Shown piece after piece: positions 57,291 to 64,000 of a DNA stretch of 64,000 nt. Made by a program: the position numbers and the translations under genes. Position 1 is the stretch's first letter. Every line of letters starts with the position of its first letter. Location: assembly GCA_022495005.1 (NCBI GenBank), contig JAGYXB010001072.1, positions 496,001 through 560,000 of the forward strand. The letters are read 5' to 3'. Source of the stretch: Rhyacophila brunnea (lineage: Eukaryota > Arthropoda > Insecta > Trichoptera > Rhyacophilidae). The notes under the pieces are model-generated. The model searched no databases. It was not told the DNA's origin and saw only the letters and a program-made list of their open reading frames with translations.

Positions 57291-57559
57291 GTTGTACTTT
57301 CGTTGCGCTAAATCTGTTATGGTTTGAGCGAAGGTCGCGACTCTCATCCATTCTGAACATATTATAATCATGATTTATCCCAAAAAACAGTGTAACCGTG
57401 AGAGTAATAAACCGAAGCGTGATAATACTAGTTGTGTGAGTGCGTGAACACGGAATCATCACCAGAGTATTAGCCATCTCAACATCAAGAGTTAGCGCCC
57501 GGATTAACTCGTCCTCCCCCAACATCCAGAATCCACCACAATTACAGTCCAATCGCGCC

Positions 57560-58330
57560 CTCTAGCGCCACCATGTGACTATATTTTTTCGAAATGAAAA
57601 AGCCTTTTTCTGTTATTAATAATATATCCCATTATTATTAATATGTCTTTTTTGTTTTCATATTCAATAATATTAATTATATATATGTGATGACAGTCAA
57701 TGTAAAGATCAATATATTAATATCCACTTACCTAATATTATGGAACAACTAAACTTTGAAATTGCGCATATTGCAATTTCTTCTACTGCGCACGAATACA
57801 ATTACATCGAGTGAATTTTTAACGTTATTATGTTCGATTGCTCTTACATGAAGTCCACTGTATCATTTGCTCGGTGTCACTCTATAATACTTTATATTTT
57901 CTGTCAAAACTATCGAACTTCACTCTTATTGTGGTGTATTTATAATATATATATTGCTTCCATAGTTGTCTATATTTAGAAACCATTTCCTTGAATTTTA
58001 TATCATTATCAATGTCTAAAATTAGTACATTATCATAAGTTTTAATCTACGTAATATAAATTTAAAAAATAATCGAACGTTTGTAATCACACTTCATTGA
58101 TTGGTGTATAAAAATAATACAATTATTATTGGTGGATATTATTACACGCAATAGTTGGGAAAGATTGCGATGTTTTGTCTTCATACAAAAAATACAAATA
58201 GGCAATATTAAGTATTGTAACATTACAAACTTTAAAATGTCTTTTATATATTTTTATTCAGATATTATCTATTTTTATGTATATAATATGATCAAAACCA
58301 TAACCATGTATGTTTACATCTAATATCTAT
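57560..58330. other. AT-rich DNA, no gene seen
   Basis: Nothing recognised. Confidence 0.4.
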
Positions 58331-59450
58331 TCTTCTTTTCTTCTTTTACCATATCCGTCCCTTAACTGGAGCATATGGACACCACGCGGCACCTCCAAGA
58401 ATCCCTGTCGCTCGCCAGTCTTCTTGCTTCGTTCCAATTTAAACCAGCATCCCGTAGCTCCGCCGTATACATTCTATAGATTGTATTTAGCGGCCTTCCA
58501 GGACACCGGAATCCGGTCGGCTTGAAGAACAGGCAAGCCAGGTTGAAGTTCTCTCCTGGCATCCGCAGCACGTGGCCGAGCCAGGTCCAACGTCGCCTCT
58601 TCACTTTCAGCGTGATGAGAGGCTGCTTGGTGCGTTCTCTTATCTTCTCGTTGCTCCTAAAGTCATACCACCGCACACCCAGTATTCGTCGCAAACATCT
58701 GTTTTCGAAGCTCAGTATACGGTTGCTCTGAGCCTTCGTAAGGTTCCATGATTCGCTACCGTAAAACAGCACCGTCAGAATGTAAGCGTCGAATAGGCGG
58801 CATTTGGTTTTGACCGAGTACAATCGTGAGTCCCGGACATTCCGCATCGAGTTGAATGTTGCTCTAGCCCTTCCCATTCGGATAGCGAGCTCTTTCTGCA
58901 AAATGCCATCTCCCGTGATGTGTACCTCCAGGTACTTGAAGCTGTCGACGCTCTCGATGTTTTGTCCGTCGCTAATCAGAGAGAAATCTGGATCAGGACA
59001 GGTGCTATTACACAAGACGTTGGTTTTCTTCGCGTTGATTTTCAAACCAACGCGAGGGGAGTTGTTATGCAACATGTCGATTGTCTCTTAAATGCCCTCG
59101 ATTGAGTTGTCGAATAGGACAGCGTCGTCGGCGTATTCCAGGTCGCATAGCTTTACCGTGGGGGTAACAGGTATGCCTCGGTTGGGTGGTATTGACTTTC
59201 GTAGTATGAAGTCAAAGAGAATGATGAAGAGAAATGGTGCAAGGACACAACCCTGTCTGACTCCGGTCGTGACCCCGAACCATTCCGTGACAGTGTCTCT
59301 AATTCTGACACAGCATTCGCTATTCTCGTGCAGGCTTTTGATTATGGCAATGATCTTGGGAGGGATCCTGTATATGTAGATACTGTGAATTCCTTCCGGC
59401 TGGATGCTGCCTCGTGGTGTTCGGGAGTCTTTCGTTTCTAGGTTAGATTA
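58331..59450 (-). mobile_element. RTE-like LINE, 3' half
   Basis: A 5'-truncated non-LTR retrotransposon on the minus strand, clearly less AT-rich than its surroundings. It contains the palm-to-end part of the reverse transcriptase (separate entry) and a short 3' region ending CATATGCTCCAGTTAAGGGA, then GGATATGGTAAAAGAAG and an A/G-rich microsatellite at 58331-58345. That 3' end resembles the tail of the dispersed tRNA SINE. A ~20-residue scrap at 10583 belongs to the same family. Confidence 0.9.
58362..59447 (-). pseudogene. Reverse transcriptase, C-terminal ~360 codons, one nonsense codon
   Basis: Reading on the minus strand from 59447: TPRGSIQPEGIHSIYIY, PPKIIAIIKSLHENSECC, TEWFGVTTGVRQGCVLAPF (RT block with the conserved RQGC--SP-like motif), CDLEYADDAVLF with catalytic YADD at 59124-59135, and SIEGI followed by an in-frame TAA at 59088-59090. 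The same frame then stays open to 58362: GLKINAKKTNVL, FKYLEVHITGDG, LFYGSESWNLTKAQ, CLRRILGVRWYD, WTWLGHVLRMPGENF, GRPLNTIYRMYTAELRDAG. These are the standard RTE-like blocks in order. The fingers, endonuclease and N-terminus are missing. Apart from the one stop it is strikingly intact, so a fairly recent insertion. Confidence 0.92.
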
Positions 59451-59497
59451 GAAGAGCAGGCACAGATGACTTAAAAATTGTATCATATAACATCATA

Positions 59498-59755
59498 TTC
59501 AGGGATTATAGAATTAATGGGGAACTGAAAAATCTAACAGATGTAGAGTAACAGCCCACGATCGAGTGTGGAATAATATGGGATAAACTTACACACCTGT
59601 GAAGAATACGTCATTCCATTGACTTGTCCATCATTCTGACAACTGCTCTAAGTTTATGCACTGATGTTAATTCAATATTGTCTCATTGTCAATTACGTCT
59701 ATGATGTGTGTTTCATTTTTCTAGGATACAAAAAAACCCTACTTCAAAATGTAGT
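59498..59755 (+). repeat. Repeat family G, copy
   Basis: ATTCAGGGATTATAGAATTA, TCGAGTGTGGAATAATATGG, GAAGAATACGTCATTC, GACAACTGCTCTAAGTTTAT and GATGTGTGTTTCATTTTTCT in order; diverged from 50465-50755 but complete. Confidence 0.7.
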
Positions 59756-62320
59756 GTTGTTTAATTTAATAAAACGAATTTTTTTTTGTAGTACTTATTC
59801 CACTTTTAATCAATAAATTAGGACCGGCTTTGTCCGCCTTAGAGGGACATTTTCAACCAAAACTCAAAACAAATAATTGAATAATACTACAAAAAAATTG
59901 CGTTTCATTAAATTAAACAACAATGCAATGCAGTTCCACCATGAATTGACATTAACAAAATAAAATAAATCAAAATGTAGTGTATTGCATATTACAATAA
60001 GACATATTTTCTCAACCGGCACAATTTTCATTTGACTAGCATCAAGTAGAGTAGTTTGCGTGCCAACGTCCTTAAAGAAACCTTGATAGTAAATGCGAGG
60101 CATCCATAAATGCATCTAGAAAAAAAATCTAATTTGTGCATTTGGCGTACTCCCATGTAACTACATAATTCATAAGTTTTGTATTTACCCACTCTATTAT
60201 TTATTTGTTTTTTTAATACTGTTCATTTATTTTTAATGTCATATTGTAAACTTCTTGAATTTGTAATTTGTAATGTTCACTATATGTAATGAAATGATTT
60301 GAGAACATAAATTTAATCAGAACCAGCTTGAAAATACCTATAATACAAAACAGTTATTTATTCTGACACCTCATAAGCACACAGCACCTAGCAGATACAG
60401 AATAATTGTTCAATCCATTGCACATAGATAAAAAAATATTCAGTCAATATTCGGCGAGCGGCCGCTCAAAAAATGATAGGTACCTACTTAATTGAGAAAT
60501 ACCCGTGACCTTGCGTTTGCATGCAGCTGTGATGTGAATCAACTCACCCTGTGCCCCTTGCAAAGGATGTATTGATGAAGCCAAGGTTCAAATCCCGCAG
60601 GGTTTTTAGTGGTTATATATTTTTCTGGTGTGTTTTCAAATCATGCATTACCTAAATAAGATAGGTAATACTGGTAATAGGATTGCGTTATGTCGTGCTT
60701 TATAGATATTTAATTATAATTAGTCACCTACGTTGATTCATGTTATCAAATTTTAATGTAAAATTCCCAATCATCCTAAATTATCAAAACCATCGATGGT
60801 ATGATAAAGTTTGGTATATCAGTAGTGATAATCGGTTGGCTATAAATTGTTATCAAATATCTATTTATTTTGATTATCGTTTTTACATTAAACTAATTAT
60901 TTTTATCGGATTCATTAAATAATCAATTAAAAAACCAGATGTTATTATTCATAACCATATATTTCAATAATTATATACCTACCTGAATTATTTAGTTGGT
61001 AACACTTCATTACATTACACAATAGTATAGGGAAATCTTAACCAGGGTCGATATCTGAATTAATGAAACTTGCTAAAGGTACAAGCAACCTTTTCCTATC
61101 TGAAGACTTGCTACAGCTACATCATGTCAATACCCATTGACGTTTAGAATAGCAAACCACCTGAATGTTATCTCTACAAGAAAATAATTACAGTCATGTT
61201 TTCCAATCTTCCCTCCCTAAAACTTATTTCTTTTAATATAAGCGAATTTGATATTATCAAAACATATTTTTTAGGAACTGCTGAATTTATAAAAGAGAAG
61301 AATAGAAAATGTTAGGTATTAGAATTCTGTAGTACGAGATATTTAACATAACGACCAACTGTTATAATATTATAGTGATTTGTTTTTATTATTTTTTGGC
61401 TCATATATTTTACAAAAAGCAAGCAATCTCTTTGAAAGATAGAGATAAGAGATGATTTCTAATGAGAGAGTGTAGTAAATGAGATGACGGTAATTTATAA
61501 AGAAACACTGCGTGATAATTAAAATTATTTTTTAATTTAAATAGTATTACCAAACAATTTATTTATAAAATTTACCTAAGTATTGTTTTTTCAATGCTTG
61601 TTTGACCCAGAGCTAAGACACCAAGGCCTATTATATTCAGACCGTGGTACAAAACTGTGCATTTAGTTTTCGAATAGTAAACTTAACTTAGTCTCAGGAG
61701 CAGATACCCAAGACTGAGATCACCATGCTGAGCTTTGACTGAGTTTATTGAAAAACGTAATTCAATAAAAAGTGCCATGGGAGAGAAAGACATGGAGACT
61801 TAACAGAAATAAATGAAATTAATGATAATAATTGAATACGTGTATTAAATAAGGCTCTAAGTACCAAAAAGTAGTGTTGCCTGTAGTTACAAAATACCAA
61901 GTCATTGCAGTAAAATTTCATGAAGCAGACCTTTTGAAAAATGTAGTTTTACAGTGTGAAGTAATCACGGCAGCTTCTATAATTTTAGGTATTAAGAACT
62001 CGCAAGTGTCAACACACCATCGTCAGCTATTTTATATTGAATGCCGTTGAGAACTGCAGTGCTACTTATACCATTATAAATAAAACACGCCAACGGACTT
62101 ACAACTTCGACAGGTTTAATTATTTTGCTGTATTTTTTTGACTTGCTTGTTGAGTTATTGGCGTTGGTATGTGGAAAATTTTTCTATAAAAATGTCAGTT
62201 TTTATGTTTTTGGTACTTAGCGCCTTAATTAATACACGTATTCAATAAGATACAAAAAAACAAAGCTTTAGCAATACGGATCTATCAAATACAACAAAAC
62301 AGCACTAACGCCGCAAACTT
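59756..62320. other. Long AT-rich stretch, no gene seen
   Basis: Small frames only. A B-box-like GGTTCAAATCCCGC at 60587-60600 has no convincing A-box upstream. 61685-61752 is a copy of the small repeat shared with 23465 (reversed). Confidence 0.35.
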
Positions 62321-62329
62321 TTTAAATGC

Positions 62330-62800
62330 AATATAATTGAACTTTGTGGCGACCAGGTCGGACGGCCCGATGGGCCCAACAGCTGATTGGACCGAAGTAA
62401 GCATCTCTTCCCTCTCGGAGCACATTATCGGACATTTCCAGAGAATGTGGTGTACATCCTGTAGTTCTCCGCCACTCGGACATGTAGCTCGTAGAGCTTG
62501 GCAGCGAATCCACCATAGCCTGTCAAAAACTGACTGGTGTTAGTAGTGGTCAAGACTAAATTTAGTTATCTCCAATCGCCATTGTATATTCAAAAAGAAC
62601 AAAAATATGTGTGCCTGCCCTTGGTAGAAGCATCCGACTTTCGCTGCCAGGTCTTCGGCGCCGCATCCAGCGTCATAAGACGTATTGTCTGCTTCTTCAA
62701 AGATACCTTTTCAGCATCAAGATTTAGAGACGGAGCAAGATGAAAGTCACCATCAATAGCCTTCTCACCTTTGAGGAGCATCGTGGATGCACCGCGCACC
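62330..62800 (-). pseudogene. LINE ORF2 C-terminal end with C-H-C motif
   Basis: The minus strand encodes, with frame changes, STMLLKGEKAIDGDFHLAPS, TWQRKSDASTKGRHTY, then LWWIRCQALRATCPSGGELQ and DVHHILWKCPIMCSEREEM. W-R-WD-S-KGR-T followed by C-SG-----HIL--CP is the C-terminal arrangement of R1/Jockey-like elements downstream of RNase H. Three overlapping antisense frames are shadows. A related block lies at 56765-56910. Confidence 0.7.
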
Positions 62801-63604
62801 TGTATTTACAGGTCAAGAGGAAGGATTCCGGCCAGTTGTGCGGACAAAATAATACAACCGAAAATTCTTTATTAACCGCATTATACATTGCATTTGAATT
62901 TACGCAATAATTAGCACTACCATCGAAACTCGTCATTAAGTAATATAGATGACCTTGTTTGGACCCAATACATTAAATTAAACGAATGGCCGAGAACTTT
63001 CCCCTCTATTCATAGCATACAGACAAAATTATCTTTTTTTTAAAGATAATAAATGAAAAAAAAACCGACAATACGTCATATTTTAATGATGAGAACATAA
63101 TCCAATAATATTTGATTTTTGTAGAAGTACGTTAACTTGACGCAGTTTAAATACGTTGTATAATATCTTCAAAGAGACAATATACTCGTAGATAACAAAA
63201 ACCGTGATATAATCATTAATCAAACACACCTGTATGGAATTTGATTGAACACCTGGGATTGATAATACTCGTACAATTTGATACATAGGTACTACATAGA
63301 TAGTATTTTTTTTTTTTTGTAAAATACTACTTATTAGTAAAATAATGGGTCACACCTGCATAACAATATGAAAAAATATATTCGTCACATTATTAAATGC
63401 AACGCATCACTGTGGCGCATATATTATTATAGATAACCAGATTATTATGAGACTATTGAACTCGCCAGTTCTTAACTAGTGATACCTAAATTTTAGGGGG
63501 CGTTCTAAAGAAGCCAGAACCAGCATTTGGTGATCAAATAAGTGAAGTTAGCTGCATATATTTTTTTAAATATTAAGTGTCATTTCTGTATTCTTAATTA
63601 TTAT
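62801..63604. other. AT-rich DNA, no gene seen
   Basis: Minus frames of 67-70 codons (62724-62936, 63083-63286) without domains. Confidence 0.35.
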
Positions 63605-63838
63605 GACGCCCACGGTGGCCGCGTGGCTTAAGTGTTGGACTATAACGCCGTGGGTCCCAGGTTCGAATCCTGGGCCTGGCAAGTACACATATTGTTTTTC
63701 AATTTGTATGTGAGTCAGGGCATGGACCTAATAGGTTGAGCAAGTGGCTGACATCCATTTATCGTAAAAAATAAAAAAATCTGTTAATATAAACCTCTAC
63801 TCGCCCATATGATCATATTGGGATCGAACATGGTCAGA
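63605..63838 (+). mobile_element. tRNA-derived SINE with target-site duplication
   Basis: Full-length plus copy: start GACGCCCACGGTGGCCGCG, intact B-box GGTTCGAATCC (63660-63670), body ATTGTTTTTCAATTTGTATG and AGCAAGTGGCTGACATCC, tail GATCATATTGGGATCGAACA. A 9-bp duplication AATTATTAT flanks it (63596-63604 and 63839-63847). A small deletion removes part of the GTGGAGG segment. This is one of the cleanest Pol III promoters in the window. Confidence 0.95.
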
Positions 63839-63847
63839 AATTATTAT

Positions 63848-64000
63848 AAAAGTGGGTAACTTAATAATAATTGTATCTTCTGCTAAACCGTGTGGATAAT
63901 AAACTTGCATGTTACGAATTATTACATCGTTGTCAATATGTCGAGTATGCATCTGACGTCTTTCAAAATCTTTTGGGTGTTCCCCAAGGATCAAATCTCG
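63848..64000. other. Window end, no feature
   Basis: A 65-codon minus frame runs over the SINE tail; nothing recognised. Confidence 0.35.

Noticed and set aside
58804..59091. 95-codon plus-strand frames over the LINE (also 59092-59379)
   Set aside because: Antisense shadows of the reverse transcriptase on the minus strand.
60587..60600. B-box-like GGTTCAAATCCCGC as a tRNA gene
   Set aside because: No A-box or stems upstream at the right distance; at most a SINE remnant.
1..64000. CRISPR array, bacterial operons or phage genes
   Set aside because: No regularly spaced identical repeats, no ribosome-binding-site organisation and no long prokaryotic frames; the retroelement content is eukaryotic.

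Overview
The window is strongly A+T-rich eukaryotic DNA, by eye about two thirds A+T. It is most likely from an insect: short telomere-like TTAGG/CCTAA tracts recur, and the sequence carries dispersed tRNA-derived SINEs, non-LTR retrotransposon debris, hAT-type non-autonomous DNA transposons and foldback elements. Aphid-like or moth-like word use (GTAGGTACCTAC, long ATAATAT stretches) is visible but does not settle the order. I find no convincing host protein-coding gene. Nearly all open frames are 60-110 codons and sit in low-complexity DNA or antisense to repeats. The only long informative frame (237 codons, minus strand near 58.4-59.1 kb) is the C-terminal part of a reverse transcriptase.

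Layout. 0-10 kb: a foldback element with a CCTAA core (631-818), SINE copies, and members of two hAT-like families with exact 8-bp target duplications (3868-4417 and 6707-7290). The first copy of a ~460-bp unclassified repeat and a diverged tandem duplication (9.43-10.07 kb) follow. 10-24 kb: Jockey-type LINE remnants (11.2-11.6 and 17.37-17.73 kb), more SINEs, a 370-bp long-armed foldback (19.87-20.24 kb) and a composite hAT-like element (22.79-23.31 kb). 24-31 kb: mostly unrecognised AT-rich DNA, with a third hAT-like element (28528-28812). 31-39 kb: a foldback, a LINE fragment with an FADD reverse transcriptase motif, four SINEs, a near-perfect 51-bp-arm hairpin (35361-35499) and an element with ~105-bp inverted ends (38244-39102). 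41-45 kb: two local direct duplications interrupted by a SINE, a LINE and the unclassified repeat. 47-54 kb: hAT copies and LINE tails. 57-64 kb: an RTE-like LINE 3' half (58331-59450), RNase-H-type LINE debris and a SINE with a clear target duplication.

How the parts relate. The 3' tail of the tRNA-derived SINE (about ten copies) resembles the last ~40 bp of the RTE-like LINE at 58.33 kb, including the A/G-rich microsatellite end. That suggests the LINE machinery mobilises the SINE. The three hAT-type families have no transposase here and would depend on one elsewhere. Several foldback elements share sub-terminal sequence and contain telomere-like repeats. The window is best read as intergenic or long-intron DNA built by successive transposon insertions, many still datable by nesting and target duplications.
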